In this document: piece after piece, positions 24,356 to 33,358 of the stretch
Layout of the letters: every line of letters starts with the position of its first letter
How positions within the stretch are numbered: position 1 is the first letter of the stretch
From: Methanomassiliicoccaceae archaeon UBA472
Lineage (GTDB): Archaea; Thermoplasmatota; Thermoplasmata; Methanomassiliicoccales; UBA472
DNA: 64,000 nt
Assembly: GCA_002497075.1 (NCBI GenBank)
Contig: DAML01000015.1
Location: forward strand, 129,785 to 193,784
Reading direction: 5' to 3'
Notes under the pieces: model-generated
The model's input: the letters and a program-made list of their open reading frames with translations, nothing else
The model's database searches: none
Told to the model about the DNA's origin: nothing
Position numbers and translations under genes: made by a program

Positions 24356-24951
24356 TTCCTCTCCTCCGCGAAGCGCACGAAGTTGTTCAGGAAGGACATC
24401 CCGGCGAAGGAGCTCTTCTCCGGGTGGAACTGCGTACCGTACGTGTTCGATTTGTGGAACAGCGTCGGTATTCGCCCAAAGTAATCGGTATGTCCTACGT
24501 CGGAACCGTCCTCCGGGCTGCCGTGGAAGGAGTGGGCGAAGTAGAAGTGGGTGTCGTCCACGCCGTTCATTATCTCGTCGTCCGTCTCCACGGTGTTCCA
24601 GCCCATGTGCGGTATGCGCGGGGCTTTCAATCTGACCACCCTTCCATGCAGGAATCCCAGCCCGGGGCCTTCGCCCTCCGCGCTGTTCTGGAACATTATC
24701 TGCATGCCGATGCATATTCCCAGGCAGGGAACGCCTTCGTTCAGCCGTTGGACGATGTCCTCCTTGTAAGGAAGCAGGCGCTCCATGGTCTTGTCGAAGG
24801 CGCCCACGCCAGGAAGCACGATGCATTCCGCCTCGGTAAGCAGGGACATGTCCTCGATGACGTTCACGATAGCGCCGCAGTTCTCCAAGGCCTTGCGGAT
24901 GGAGTGCAGATTGCCCACGCCGTAGTCGGCCAGGGCCACCTTCAACGGCAT
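24352..24951 (-). CDS. hisH: Imidazole glycerol phosphate synthase glutaminase subunit HisH
   Basis: A 199-residue class I glutaminase that feeds ammonia to HisF. The N-terminal VALADYGVGNLHSIRKALE, oxyanion region VLPGVGAF, nucleophile in CLGICIGMQIMF and catalytic His-Glu in GTQFHPEKS define the family. ATG 24951 lies inside the end of hisC (10-bp overlap). The long frame extending further upstream is a shadow of hisC. HisH and HisF are separated by hisA and hisB in the operon. Confidence 0.96.
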   Translation of the reverse strand: MPLKVALADYGVGNLHSIRKALENCGAIVNVIEDMSLLTEAECIVLPGVGAFDKTMERLLPYKEDIVQRLNEGVPCLGICIGMQIMFQNSAEGEGPGLGFLHGRVVRLKAPRIPHMGWNTVETDDEIMNGVDDTHFYFAHSFHGSPEDGSDVGHTDYFGRIPTLFHKSNTYGTQFHPEKSSFAGMSFLNNFVRFAEERK

Positions 24952-25994
24952 TCCCTCAGCACCTCCCGCATTTTGTCCAGCAGGACGGTGTTCATCTCCC
25001 TGGTGCCTATGGTGGTCCGGATGCAGTTCTCTAACCGCCGTACTTTGCCGAAGTCCCTGACCAGTACTCCCTTCTCTGATAACTTGGCGGTAAGCACATC
25101 GGAGGGCAGGTCCGGGCGGAACAGGATGTAGTTCGCTTCCGACGGGAACACCTGGAAGCCTAGATCGCTCAGCCCCTTGGAGAGGAACGGGCGCTCTTCG
25201 TTCACCACGCGCACGCTCCGGTCCAGGAACTCCCGGTCCCTCAGGGCGGCGATGGCCACCCGCTCCCCTATCACGTTCAGCGAGTAGGGTATCTTGACCT
25301 TCTGCAGCGCCTCGGCCATTTCGAGGCCAGCGGCCATGTAGCCGATCCTCATACCCGCCAGCCCGTACGCCTTGGAGAAGGTGCGGGTGACGATGAGGTT
25401 GTCGTACTTGTTCACCAGGGGAAGGAAGGAATCGCCCGTGTACTCTCCGTACGCTTCGTCCACCACGACCGGGCGGTCCGCCCCTTCGATCACGGCCTTG
25501 AGGTCGTCCTTGCGGAAGGTGTTGGCGGTCGGATTGTTCGGGGTGCACAGAAGCACCAGTTTCCCCGGGGTGGAATTTATCTTATCCACGTCCAGTTGAA
25601 AATCGTCGTCCAGGTCCACGGTCACCGTTCGTCCGGCGTTGATCTTGACGAAGAAGGAGTGCAGCACGTAAGCGGGGTGAGCGGTCAGGACCGTCTCCCC
25701 CGGCTCAACGAGCGTCTTCATGATGATGTCCAGTGCCTCGTCGGAACCGTTGCCGACGACGAAATTATTGGAGCTCATCCCGTAGAGCTTGGCCAGCTCG
25801 TCCCGCAGATTGTCACCGTAGGTGTTGGGGTACTGTCCCACGTTCAGCTTCGTGCATTCCATCAGCTCCCTCTGCCCGGCGGGGTTCGCGCCCAGGGCGT
25901 TGGTGCTGGTGTCCATGCGGAGCTTGTTCCCGACCTTCGGATTGTAATAGAGCTGCAGGTCCCGGCAGGTAGATCGTATCCAGTCCTTGTTCAT
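24942..25994 (-). CDS. hisC: Histidinol-phosphate aminotransferase HisC
   Basis: A 350-residue fold I PLP enzyme converting imidazole acetol phosphate to histidinol phosphate. TSTNALGANPAG, VGNGSDEALDIIM, CTPNNPTANTF, VVVDEAYGEY and the PLP-lysine motif TRTFSKAYGLAGMRIGY are all present. It lacks the HGG motif of CobD, the related decarboxylase encoded at 5879-7024. The start ATG 25994 follows hisG by 9 bp. Confidence 0.95.
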   Translation of the reverse strand: MNKDWIRSTCRDLQLYYNPKVGNKLRMDTSTNALGANPAGQRELMECTKLNVGQYPNTYGDNLRDELAKLYGMSSNNFVVGNGSDEALDIIMKTLVEPGETVLTAHPAYVLHSFFVKINAGRTVTVDLDDDFQLDVDKINSTPGKLVLLCTPNNPTANTFRKDDLKAVIEGADRPVVVDEAYGEYTGDSFLPLVNKYDNLIVTRTFSKAYGLAGMRIGYMAAGLEMAEALQKVKIPYSLNVIGERVAIAALRDREFLDRSVRVVNEERPFLSKGLSDLGFQVFPSEANYILFRPDLPSDVLTAKLSEKGVLVRDFGKVRRLENCIRTTIGTREMNTVLLDKMREVLRECR

Positions 25995-26003
25995 ATGGAC
26001 ACC

Positions 26004-26867
26004 TCAGGGGACCATGCGGTCTATCGGAGTCAGCAGAATGCCGGTGGCACCCATGCGCTTCAGCTTGTTGATGGCATCGAACGCGTCCGTCTTATCGATC
26101 ACCACATGCACCGCCACTACGTCGTCCCGGCCGATGATGTTCATGATGGTCGGTCCGGCTATTCCGGGGAACGCTTTCTTGACCTCATCCAACGAGGATT
26201 TGGGAACGTCGGCCATGAGATATTTCTTGTTCTCCGCCTCCGTGACGCTGAGCATGGCCGATATTATTTCCTGCACCTGCTGCTCGCATCCCTCATACGC
26301 CTTGCGGTTGGCGATGACCACGGCCTGCGATTCTGCTATGACCGCCAGCTCGCGCAGGTGGTTCATCTTCAACGTCGAACCGCTGGAGACCAGGTCCACG
26401 ATGATATCGGCCACGCCTAGCAGCGGGGCTATTTCGGCCGCTCCGGCGATGGAGGTGATCTCGACCCTCTTGCCCAGCTTTTCAAAGTACTGCTTGGTGA
26501 GGTTCGGGAATGAGGTGGCTACGACCAGATCGTCCGGAAGGTCCTCCGGCCTCTCGACCTTCATGGTATCCGGCACGGCCACGGAAAGGCGGCAGCGCCC
26601 GAAGTTGAGATGATAAGGAACAACGACGTCCAGTCCAGATTCGAGCACAAGGTCGAAGCCGGTGATGCCTACGTCCACCGCTCCCTTGTGCACGAACCTG
26701 ACTATGTCCTGGGCCCGGAGGAACATGACCGCCAGGTCTTGGCGTTTGACATTGGCGTAGAGCCTGCGCTCATCGCCGTTCTCGATCTCCAGTCCGGCCT
26801 GCTTGAGGATCTCTATGGACCTCTCGCTCAGCCTTCCTTTGTTGGGTATGGCCAGCCTCAGTGTCAT
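26004..26867 (-). CDS. hisG: ATP phosphoribosyltransferase HisG (long form)
   Basis: A 287-residue enzyme for the first committed step of histidine synthesis. LRLAIPNKGRLSERSIEILKQAG, DVGITGFDLVLESG, VATSFPNLTKQYF and the phosphate loop DLVSSGSTLKMNHL mark the catalytic domains. The last roughly 75 residues (LMADVPKSSLDEVKKAFPGI onward) are the regulatory ACT-like domain of the long form, so no HisZ is needed. ATG 26867 is preferred over upstream starts. A TATA-like AATTATAAG (minus strand, about 26908-26916) lies 40-50 bp upstream. It heads the operon. hisD is absent from this cluster. Confidence 0.95.
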   Translation of the reverse strand: MTLRLAIPNKGRLSERSIEILKQAGLEIENGDERRLYANVKRQDLAVMFLRAQDIVRFVHKGAVDVGITGFDLVLESGLDVVVPYHLNFGRCRLSVAVPDTMKVERPEDLPDDLVVATSFPNLTKQYFEKLGKRVEITSIAGAAEIAPLLGVADIIVDLVSSGSTLKMNHLRELAVIAESQAVVIANRKAYEGCEQQVQEIISAMLSVTEAENKKYLMADVPKSSLDEVKKAFPGIAGPTIMNIIGRDDVVAVHVVIDKTDAFDAINKLKRMGATGILLTPIDRMVP

Positions 26868-27044
26868 GTGATAACCCTTGGCATTTCCCAACAATGGACA
26901 ATTGCTACTTATAATTACTGACACTCTGGTCGTGCGCCCGCGTCAGGAAGGAACATATTGCCAAGTTCGCATTTCCGGAACGGTTCGTTCCCTCCGGGCG
27001 GCAATAGCGAATTCTCAAATAAACCGGCGGAAATGAGGCCGAGC

Positions 27045-27863
27045 ATGGCGGACGATTGGCGGGACATATGGGAGATGGCCAATTCCCATTCGCCCTATCG
27101 TAAGTTCCCCGTGGACCGCCAGAGACTGGTGCAGCATTGGGACGAGGTGTCCAAGGACTACGACAGCGAATCGATGTCGCTCATAGATGAGCGCATATGG
27201 GGGTTGCTGGAGGACATGTCCGTTCTGCCCGAAGATGGTACGGCATTGGACATCGGCTGCGGGACCGGCTCCCTGACGGCCATGCTGGCCTCGAAATGCT
27301 CCCGCGTTCTAGGCGTGGACATATCGCCAGGCATGCTATCCTTGGCCCGCGATAGGTGCTCGAGCCTGGGGAACGTCAAGTTCCTTTGCCAGAGCTGGGA
27401 GGATTTCTCGCCTGCACGTCGCTACGACCTCGTGTTCTCCTCGTTCTGCCCGGCGGTGGACGATGTCCGTTCGGTGATGCGGATGGATGCCATGAGCGAC
27501 GGGACCTGCTGCATCGTGTCCCTGGGCGGTTCCTCCGGCGACCGCCTGGCCTTTGACATATGGGAGGAACTGGGGTACCCAGGGATCTCCATGGAGGGCT
27601 TCGATCCCATATTCCCGTACCGCATCCTCATGGAGATGGACCGCGCCCCTTCGCTGCGCCGCTTCGACGTGCACGAGGAGACCGAGATGGCGGAAGAGGA
27701 CATGGTGCATCATCTGGTGCGCTATTTTTCGCTGTTCCACAGAGTGGACGAAAAGGTGAGGCATACCATCGCCGAGAACGTGCAAAGGAAATCCAACCGC
27801 GGACGGTTCACGCTGCGGGAGGACCGCACGGTCAGCATTCTGAAATGGTCGCCAGTCGATTAG
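27045..27863 (+). CDS. SAM-dependent class I methyltransferase, substrate unknown
   Basis: A protein of about 272 residues with a Rossmann methyltransferase domain. Motif I is ALDIGCGTGSLTAML, motif II RVLGVDISPGML, and motif IV-like YDLVFSSFCPAVDD. The Cys-rich CPAV and TCCIVSLGG segment and the C-terminal helical part are not diagnostic. The best start is ATG 27045, with GAGG six bases upstream. ATG 27033 and TTG 26958 are alternatives. It lies alone on the plus strand between two large minus-strand amino-acid operons and overlaps the end of the UPF0280 gene by 4 bp. The substrate cannot be told from sequence. Confidence 0.82.
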   Translation: MADDWRDIWEMANSHSPYRKFPVDRQRLVQHWDEVSKDYDSESMSLIDERIWGLLEDMSVLPEDGTALDIGCGTGSLTAMLASKCSRVLGVDISPGMLSLARDRCSSLGNVKFLCQSWEDFSPARRYDLVFSSFCPAVDDVRSVMRMDAMSDGTCCIVSLGGSSGDRLAFDIWEELGYPGISMEGFDPIFPYRILMEMDRAPSLRRFDVHEETEMAEEDMVHHLVRYFSLFHRVDEKVRHTIAENVQRKSNRGRFTLREDRTVSILKWSPVD

Positions 27864-28579
27864 AACCGGATGCGGGTGATCTTGTCCGGAGGGACGTCGG
27901 AGCGCACCAGGCGCGGAACGTCCCCTCCCATGCCCAGCTTCCCGTTGATCATGACCAATGCTCCCCGGACCCCCTTGATCGCGAGGACCTCGCGTATCGA
28001 GCGGTCCATGAGCGTCAGGTCGTCCTCCGTGATCAGGTTGCCCAGCTTGGTGGCGCAGGCGTCGGCCAAGGCGACGTCGTCGGATATCACCGTGGCCAGG
28101 TCCGCCCTCCCCAGTGATATGGACGGCCCGACCGTGCCCGACGAGGTGCAGATCCCGAGCAGCCCCTTGGTGGCCGGGACCTCTATGGCCAGATAGTTCG
28201 GCGTACATTCTCCGGCGTACAATCCGACGGTGACCTTGCGGTTAGTGCGCATGGCTATGTCGCCGCCGTTATCGACCAGGCAGTGCTTGCAGCCCCCCTC
28301 GACCATCGCGCTCACCGCTTCCTGGGATATCGCTCCGGCCACGGCGGCCATGGGACCGACGTCAGCCTTCTGCGCGGCGTTGCACATGTGCTTGACCACC
28401 TCGCCCATATCCGAGCGCACCGGATAGGGGTCGAAGGTGGCCTTGAAGTAAGGGTCCTTGGCTATGTACGTCTCGACCTGCTCGCGGGCCTTGAGCAGAG
28501 CATCCTCTGCCAGGGGAAGGTATTCCTCGTCCGCCTCGATGGTGGCGGCGGTCTCCTTGAACTGGAAAAGCCTCCTCAT
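27860..28579 (-). CDS. UPF0280/COG2122 (ApbE-like) protein of homocysteine synthesis
   Basis: A 239-residue protein of the UPF0280 family, related to ApbE-type flavin transferases. PMAAVAGAISQEAVSAM, CLVDNGGDIAM and ICTSSGTVGPSISLG (the TSG motif) followed by ADLATVISDDVALADACAT are conserved. In methanogens COG2122 is one of the genes shown genetically to be needed for homocysteine synthesis from aspartate semialdehyde, together with the DUF39 and NIL-ferredoxin genes that lie directly upstream here. The start ATG 28579 overlaps the ferredoxin stop (ATGA). The biochemical role remains unclear. Confidence 0.88.
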   Translation of the reverse strand: MRRLFQFKETAATIEADEEYLPLAEDALLKAREQVETYIAKDPYFKATFDPYPVRSDMGEVVKHMCNAAQKADVGPMAAVAGAISQEAVSAMVEGGCKHCLVDNGGDIAMRTNRKVTVGLYAGECTPNYLAIEVPATKGLLGICTSSGTVGPSISLGRADLATVISDDVALADACATKLGNLITEDDLTLMDRSIREVLAIKGVRGALVMINGKLGMGGDVPRLVRSDVPPDKITRIRF

Positions 28580-28980
28580 ATCCTGAACTTCATTGCTCCC
28601 GGAGGGCAGGCGTCGATGCACATGCCGCAGGCGATGCACCTCTCCGAATCGTAGCGGACCTTCCAGGCCGGCTTGTCCATGGTGAGCGCCTCCACCGGGC
28701 AGATGGAGATGCACATGCCGCAGTGGGTGCAGCGATCCTCGTTCTTCTCCACGTAGTTGGTCAGCTCTTGAACGTCCACCTTCGCCTCGTTCAGATAGCG
28801 GACGGCCTCCTTGATGTTGGCCGCTTTTCCGTCAACCTCCATCAACAGGCGTCCGCCCACCTCGCGCACCTCGGCGCGCAGGATGTTTATCTTGAGGTCG
28901 TAGTCCTTGACCAGCCGGTAGACGATAGGCTCGTTCACAATGTCCGGGCTGAAGCCCAGCAGGAACTTCTTCTTGGCCAT
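28576..28980 (-). CDS. NIL-domain plus 2[4Fe-4S] ferredoxin of homocysteine synthesis
   Basis: A 134-residue protein. An N-terminal NIL domain (about 1-75; KKFLLGFSPDIVNEPIVYRL) is followed by two 4Fe-4S motifs, CTHCGMCISICP (about 84-95) and CIACGMCIDACP (about 117-128). It is the partner of the DUF39 protein in the methanogen pathway from aspartate semialdehyde and sulfide to homocysteine (MA1822-like in Methanosarcina), presumably supplying electrons. The ATG overlaps the DUF39 stop by one base (TGATG), and the 3' end overlaps the UPF0280 gene. Confidence 0.93.
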   Translation of the reverse strand: MAKKKFLLGFSPDIVNEPIVYRLVKDYDLKINILRAEVREVGGRLLMEVDGKAANIKEAVRYLNEAKVDVQELTNYVEKNEDRCTHCGMCISICPVEALTMDKPAWKVRYDSERCIACGMCIDACPPGAMKFRI

Positions 28981-30146
28981 CAGACCGCCTCCTCTTTGGA
29001 GCGCACTTCCAGCGTGCCCACGCCCCGGTCCGCCGGTAGCGGCGCGACAGGCTCGGTGAGCAGGAACTCGCCGCTCTCGATGCGTTCAGCGAGGGTTTCG
29101 GCTATCTGCCGCGCCTTGAGGTAACTGGATAAGGATGACGTTCTGACCTCCTTGCCGAAGAGCTCCACGCGCCCGGAGCGCAGCTCGGCATAGGAGAAGT
29201 GCTTGATCGGCTTCCGGTTGCGGGATTGGATGGAGTAATCTATCAGCGGCGAGAAGAGCTGCTCGTCGCTTATCGCCGTTGCTTTGAGGACCTCCTCGTC
29301 CAGTATCGGGATCGGCACCCCGACGCCCAGGGCCAACGAGACGCCGTAACCGGGCAGGTTCAGCGCCCGGACGAACTCGGGCGACATGCACCTCATATCG
29401 CCAATGGTGGCCAGGTTCCGGGCCCCGCCCATGGGCGCGCCGAACTTCGTTTCCACGTTGGTCCGGAACTGAGTTCCCTCCCAAGCCACGTAACCGACGC
29501 CCCCGCCCAGGAATATCCTTGTGCCGATCCCGATGGTGCGCATCGTCGGGTCGTTCAGCAAAGGCGACAGCTGTCCGGCGCTCGAATAGGTGATGTTGCC
29601 GTAATTGGGCAGAAGCTTGCCCATGTAGGTATACAGAGTGCGCTCGGACGAGTTCGTCCCGGCGGCATAGTTCTGATAAGCGTTGCGCGGATTGAATAGA
29701 TAGGCCTGGTTGACGGTGTTCAACGAGACGTACGTATCGATGTCCTTCCGCGGATAGCAGTCCGTTCCGTCGGAAGTGGCCTTCAGGCGCACCGGTCTTC
29801 CGGAGACCAGCTCCTCGATGACATGCGCTCCGCCATATTCCTTATGGTCGCCCAGCTTTAGTTCCGTGGCGCCTATGTAGGCGTCCACGGCGGCTATGCC
29901 TCCGTAGGCCGGAACGTCGTTGAGAGTGACCTTCTGCATGCGGATCGGCGGCTCGGAATGACCGAAGTTAAGGAAGGCGCCGGAGGAGCACATGGCGCCG
30001 AAGGTACCGGTCGTCACGACGTCCACCTCTTTGGCGGCGCGCTCCACGCCCTCGCTCTGGACGTAGGATATGACCTCCTCGGCGGTCATGACCACCACGT
30101 CCCCGTCCTTGATCTTCTGATTGATCTCCGCGACCGTCCGCTTCAT
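28980..30146 (-). CDS. DUF39 homocysteine biosynthesis protein (aspartate-semialdehyde sulfurtransferase)
   Basis: A 388-residue DUF39 protein, the catalytic part of the methanogen route that turns aspartate semialdehyde into homocysteine with sulfur from sulfide. Recognisable parts are the N-terminal RTVAEINQKIKDGDVVVMTAEE region, GAMCSSGAFLNFGHSEPP with its conserved Cys, FLGGGVGYVAWEGTQF and RDMRCMSPEF-like GDMRCMSPEFVRAL. Length fits proteins with a separate NIL-ferredoxin subunit. It starts 11 bp after asd, whose product is its substrate. This explains how the cell could make methionine precursors without homoserine activation. Confidence 0.92.
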   Translation of the reverse strand: MKRTVAEINQKIKDGDVVVMTAEEVISYVQSEGVERAAKEVDVVTTGTFGAMCSSGAFLNFGHSEPPIRMQKVTLNDVPAYGGIAAVDAYIGATELKLGDHKEYGGAHVIEELVSGRPVRLKATSDGTDCYPRKDIDTYVSLNTVNQAYLFNPRNAYQNYAAGTNSSERTLYTYMGKLLPNYGNITYSSAGQLSPLLNDPTMRTIGIGTRIFLGGGVGYVAWEGTQFRTNVETKFGAPMGGARNLATIGDMRCMSPEFVRALNLPGYGVSLALGVGVPIPILDEEVLKATAISDEQLFSPLIDYSIQSRNRKPIKHFSYAELRSGRVELFGKEVRTSSLSSYLKARQIAETLAERIESGEFLLTEPVAPLPADRGVGTLEVRSKEEAV

Positions 30147-30157
30147 CCGGCACCCCC

Positions 30158-31219
30158 TCAGAGGAGCTTCCTGGCCACGGCCAGTTCCGCGTTCAGAACG
30201 GAGCCGCCGGCCCCACCCCTCAGGGTGTTATGGGAAAGCAACCAGAACTTGATATATCCTTTGCTCTCGCGAACGCGACCGACGGAAACGGCCATGCCCC
30301 TGGCTCGCTCCGGTTCTCCGGCTAGCGCGTCGGCCGCCGGCTGCGGGCGGTTCTCTTCCTTGCGGACGATTATTGGCCGCACAGGCGCCGTGGGAAGCTT
30401 CAGTTTCTGCGGTTCCGGTCTGTAGGCCTCCAGGGCCTTGATGACCGCGGCGGCGTTAGCGTCCTTGCCCAGCTTGAGCACGGCCGACTCCAGGTGGCCG
30501 TCGACCACCGGCACGCGGGCACAGCTGGCGATCATGTCGAACTCGGCGTACTTGACCTTGCCGTTCTTGTAGGCGCCGAGCATCTTGTAGATCTCCTCCT
30601 CCATCTTCTCCTCCTCGTTCTTGATGAACGGGACGACGTTCCCCAGGATGTCCAACGACGGAACTCCAGGGTATCCGGCGCCGGATACCGCTTGGTACGT
30701 AGAAACGTAGCAGGCGCTCAGCCCGAACTTCTTGTATATGGCCTGCAGCGGGACGGCGAGACCGGTCGTCGAGCAGTTGGCGTTGGTGACGATGAACCCG
30801 CCGTTGGCGTAGGTCGCCTGCTTCTTCACCAGTTCCAGGTGGTCGGGGTTGACCTCCGGGATGAGCAGCGGGACGTCAGGCTCCATGCGGTGGGACGCCG
30901 CGTTGGAGAAGATCGCCACACCTTCCTGCGCCAGGGACGTCTCGTAATCCCCGGCCACGTCCGACGGAAGACCGGAGAACGCCAGCCGGCAGCGCTTGGC
31001 GATGGCCTTGGGCTCCAGGGTCTCGATCCTCATGCTCAGGGTGTCCTCTTGGAAGGGTATGCCCTTCAGCTTCATGACCTCCCTGAGCGACTTGCCTTCC
31101 GAGCGCTCGGAGGCGTAGAGGCCGCCTATCTCGAAATAGGGATGGTCCTCCAGCAGTTGCACGAACCTCTGCCCGATCATTCCCGTGGCGCCTAGCACCG
31201 CCACCTGCACTTTCTTCAT
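30158..31219 (-). CDS. asd: Aspartate-semialdehyde dehydrogenase
   Basis: A 353-residue archaeal/fungal-type Asd that reduces aspartyl phosphate to aspartate semialdehyde. The NADP-binding start is VAVLGATGMIGQRFVQLL. The active-site Cys is in VTNANCSTTGLAVPL, with SGAGYPGVPSLD and a C-terminal SVGRVRE and LLSHNTLRGGAGG motif. ATG 31219 overlaps the tyrA stop (ATGA). The gene sits between the aromatic and homocysteine genes. Both the first aromatic enzyme (aroA' below) and the DUF39 protein use its product, so the location makes metabolic sense. Confidence 0.96.
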   Translation of the reverse strand: MKKVQVAVLGATGMIGQRFVQLLEDHPYFEIGGLYASERSEGKSLREVMKLKGIPFQEDTLSMRIETLEPKAIAKRCRLAFSGLPSDVAGDYETSLAQEGVAIFSNAASHRMEPDVPLLIPEVNPDHLELVKKQATYANGGFIVTNANCSTTGLAVPLQAIYKKFGLSACYVSTYQAVSGAGYPGVPSLDILGNVVPFIKNEEEKMEEEIYKMLGAYKNGKVKYAEFDMIASCARVPVVDGHLESAVLKLGKDANAAAVIKALEAYRPEPQKLKLPTAPVRPIIVRKEENRPQPAADALAGEPERARGMAVSVGRVRESKGYIKFWLLSHNTLRGGAGGSVLNAELAVARKLL

Positions 31220-32301
31220 TGCTTCACCTCGAAATACTTGCGACCTTCTTGCATCAACCTGATCATCTGCGTCCGATCGTCATCGGAACCGGCCTGCTGG
31301 ACCTCGCGCAGGGCGTCGATCAGCTTCTCCAGCATCTCCCGGTTGTGGGGGTTCAGATGCTGGATCTCGTAGTAAAGGTTTGGGCTTTCTCGCGCGACAC
31401 TTCCGCTGGTGTTCATCTGCCGTTCGAACGTCGTGGACGATACCCTGCGCAGCTCATCGTGCGTGAAGCCGCTTTCCTTCAACGCGCCGAAGAACGCCAA
31501 GTTCAAAGCGTGGCTCATGCCTAGCACGACCGAAATTATCTTGTCGTGTTCCTCCACTGGCATCTCGATGACGTTGGCGCCGGTGCCGTTCAGCAGGGGC
31601 ATGAACTTGTTGACGGCGATGTCGGAACCGCAATTGCACACGATTAGGTTGCGGGCGAAGATGAATGACGCGCTCGGTCCGAACATGGGGTGGATGGAGC
31701 AGACCAGCAACCCTTGATCGGCGCCCTCCTTCAGCACGTCCATGATCGGCGACTTGACGGAGGCGATGTCGAACACCAGTCCCTTCGGCTTGAGCTTGAA
31801 TATGTCGCGCAGCATATCGGCGGTGGCAGAGATGTGGGAAGAGACGGCGATGACATCGGCATCCTTCACGCCCTGCGCCAGCTTGACGTTCTTGAACTCC
31901 CCGCCCGACAGATCGTCGAAGACCTTCACCTCGTGCCCGCGGGAGTCGAAGAAGCGGCACAGCCATTGTCCCATGGCGCCACCGCCGCCGACGACGAGGA
32001 CCTTGCGCGGCTTCATCGGGCGCGGAAGTCGGGCCTGAGCTTCCACCGACTCGCGCACCAGCAGTGAGGACAGCTCGATGGCCGCGGCGTCGCTTATGCC
32101 GATCTCCCTGGCCCTGGCCAAATACCTGTCCCGCACCTGCTCCTCCACCCGCATGTCGCGCACCGGCATGGCCTTGTCCACCTTCTGGTGGCCCATGGCC
32201 ACGGCGATGCTCATGCGCTTCTTGATCAGTTCCAGGATCTCGTTGTCGATCTCCTCGATCTTCCACCGGATGCCCTCAACGGAATCAGTCAACCGTACCA
32301 C
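31216..32301 (-). CDS. tyrA: Chorismate mutase-prephenate dehydrogenase TyrA
   Basis: A 361-residue bifunctional enzyme of tyrosine synthesis. An AroQ-type chorismate mutase domain occupies about residues 5-92 (IDNEILELIKKRMSIAVAMG). An NAD-binding prephenate dehydrogenase domain follows (VLVVGGGGAMGQWLCRFF, then CSIHPMFGPSAS with the conserved His). The prephenate for PheA must come from this mutase or another one. The start is GTG 32301 inside the end of aroC (17-bp overlap). The acceptor end continues to asd with ATGA coupling. Confidence 0.94.
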   Translation of the reverse strand: MVRLTDSVEGIRWKIEEIDNEILELIKKRMSIAVAMGHQKVDKAMPVRDMRVEEQVRDRYLARAREIGISDAAAIELSSLLVRESVEAQARLPRPMKPRKVLVVGGGGAMGQWLCRFFDSRGHEVKVFDDLSGGEFKNVKLAQGVKDADVIAVSSHISATADMLRDIFKLKPKGLVFDIASVKSPIMDVLKEGADQGLLVCSIHPMFGPSASFIFARNLIVCNCGSDIAVNKFMPLLNGTGANVIEMPVEEHDKIISVVLGMSHALNLAFFGALKESGFTHDELRRVSSTTFERQMNTSGSVARESPNLYYEIQHLNPHNREMLEKLIDALREVQQAGSDDDRTQMIRLMQEGRKYFEVKQ

Positions 32302-33358
32302 CTCTCATGCTCAGGTCCGCCAGCACCAGCGCGGCGGCCGCTTCCACGACCGGAACCGCCCGGGGCGCTATGCACGGGTCATGCCGTCCCTCTATCTTAA
32401 GGTCGGTCTGCCTACCGCTCTTGACGTTCAGCGAGCGTTGCCCCCTGGCGATGGACGCCGTGGGCTTTATGGCCACTCTGAACACGACGGGCATGCCGTT
32501 GGTTATTCCCCCGAGTATTCCGCCAGCATCGTTCTTGGCCGTGCGCACTTTACCGTCCACGAGAACGAAGGGATCGTTATGCTGCGAGCCGCGCATCCCG
32601 GCGGCGGCGAATCCCGCGCCGAACTCTATCCCTTTCACGCCTGGAACGGCGAACATCATCTTGGACATCTCCCCTTCCACGGTATCGAAGAACGGCTCCC
32701 CCAGTCCTATCGGCAGGCCGTCCACGACGCACTCCACGACCCCGCCGACGCTGTCGCTTTCGTCCTTGGCGGCCAGTATCTCGGAGCGCATGGCCTCGGC
32801 CATTTCATCCGTCGCCGCGCGTACGTCATTGGAACGCGACAGCACGCCGGACGTCACGTCCCTCTCCTCTGCGTCGCGAACCTTCCCTATCTGCCGGACG
32901 AAGGCGGCGACTCGTATCCCCCTCTCCTCCAAGAGCATCTTGGCTATGGCGCCCGCGGCTACGATCCCAACGGTCATCCGGCCGGAGAACTGACCGCCTC
33001 CGCGAAGGTCCACGCACTCCGAGTACTTCGAACGGGCGGTGAGGTCGGCATGACCGGGGCGCGGGACGTCCTTGAACCTCTCGTACTTCTTGGAGTCGGT
33101 GTCCCGGTTCATGACCAGCAGGGTGATCGGTCCGCCGGTGCTCCTTCCCTCGACGATGCCGGAGACGATCTCGACCTTGTCCTCTTCCTGCCTGGGCGTT
33201 CCTATGTCCGCCTTCGGCCGGCGGAGATCGACCTCGCTCTGTAACCGTCCGACGTCAACGATCATCCCGGGAGGGACCCCGTCCAGCACGGCGCCGACGC
33301 AGGGTCCGTGGCTCGCTCCGAATAGCGTGAGCCGAAGCTCGCTGCCGATGGTGTTCAA
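32285..33358 (-). CDS. aroC: Chorismate synthase AroC
   Basis: A 357-residue FMN-dependent enzyme making chorismate from EPSP. Family signatures are FGASHGPCVGAVLDGVPPGM, RPKADIGTPRQEEDKVEIVSG, PRPGHADLTARSKY, the GGGQFSGRMT motif and RAVPVVEAAAALVLAD. The start codon is TTG 33358, which overlaps the aroA stop as TTGA, so initiation appears coupled. No ATG or GTG in frame gives a better fit, because the homology starts at NTIGSELRLTLFG. Confidence 0.96.
   Translation of the reverse strand: MNTIGSELRLTLFGASHGPCVGAVLDGVPPGMIVDVGRLQSEVDLRRPKADIGTPRQEEDKVEIVSGIVEGRSTGGPITLLVMNRDTDSKKYERFKDVPRPGHADLTARSKYSECVDLRGGGQFSGRMTVGIVAAGAIAKMLLEERGIRVAAFVRQIGKVRDAEERDVTSGVLSRSNDVRAATDEMAEAMRSEILAAKDESDSVGGVVECVVDGLPIGLGEPFFDTVEGEMSKMMFAVPGVKGIEFGAGFAAAGMRGSQHNDPFVLVDGKVRTAKNDAGGILGGITNGMPVVFRVAIKPTASIARGQRSLNVKSGRQTDLKIEGRHDPCIAPRAVPVVEAAAALVLADLSMRGGTVD

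Noticed and set aside
24352..25548. A 398-codon minus-strand frame that includes hisH with a large N-terminal extension.
   Set aside because: The extension lies entirely over hisC in another frame and has low-complexity shadow composition. HisH starts at ATG 24951.
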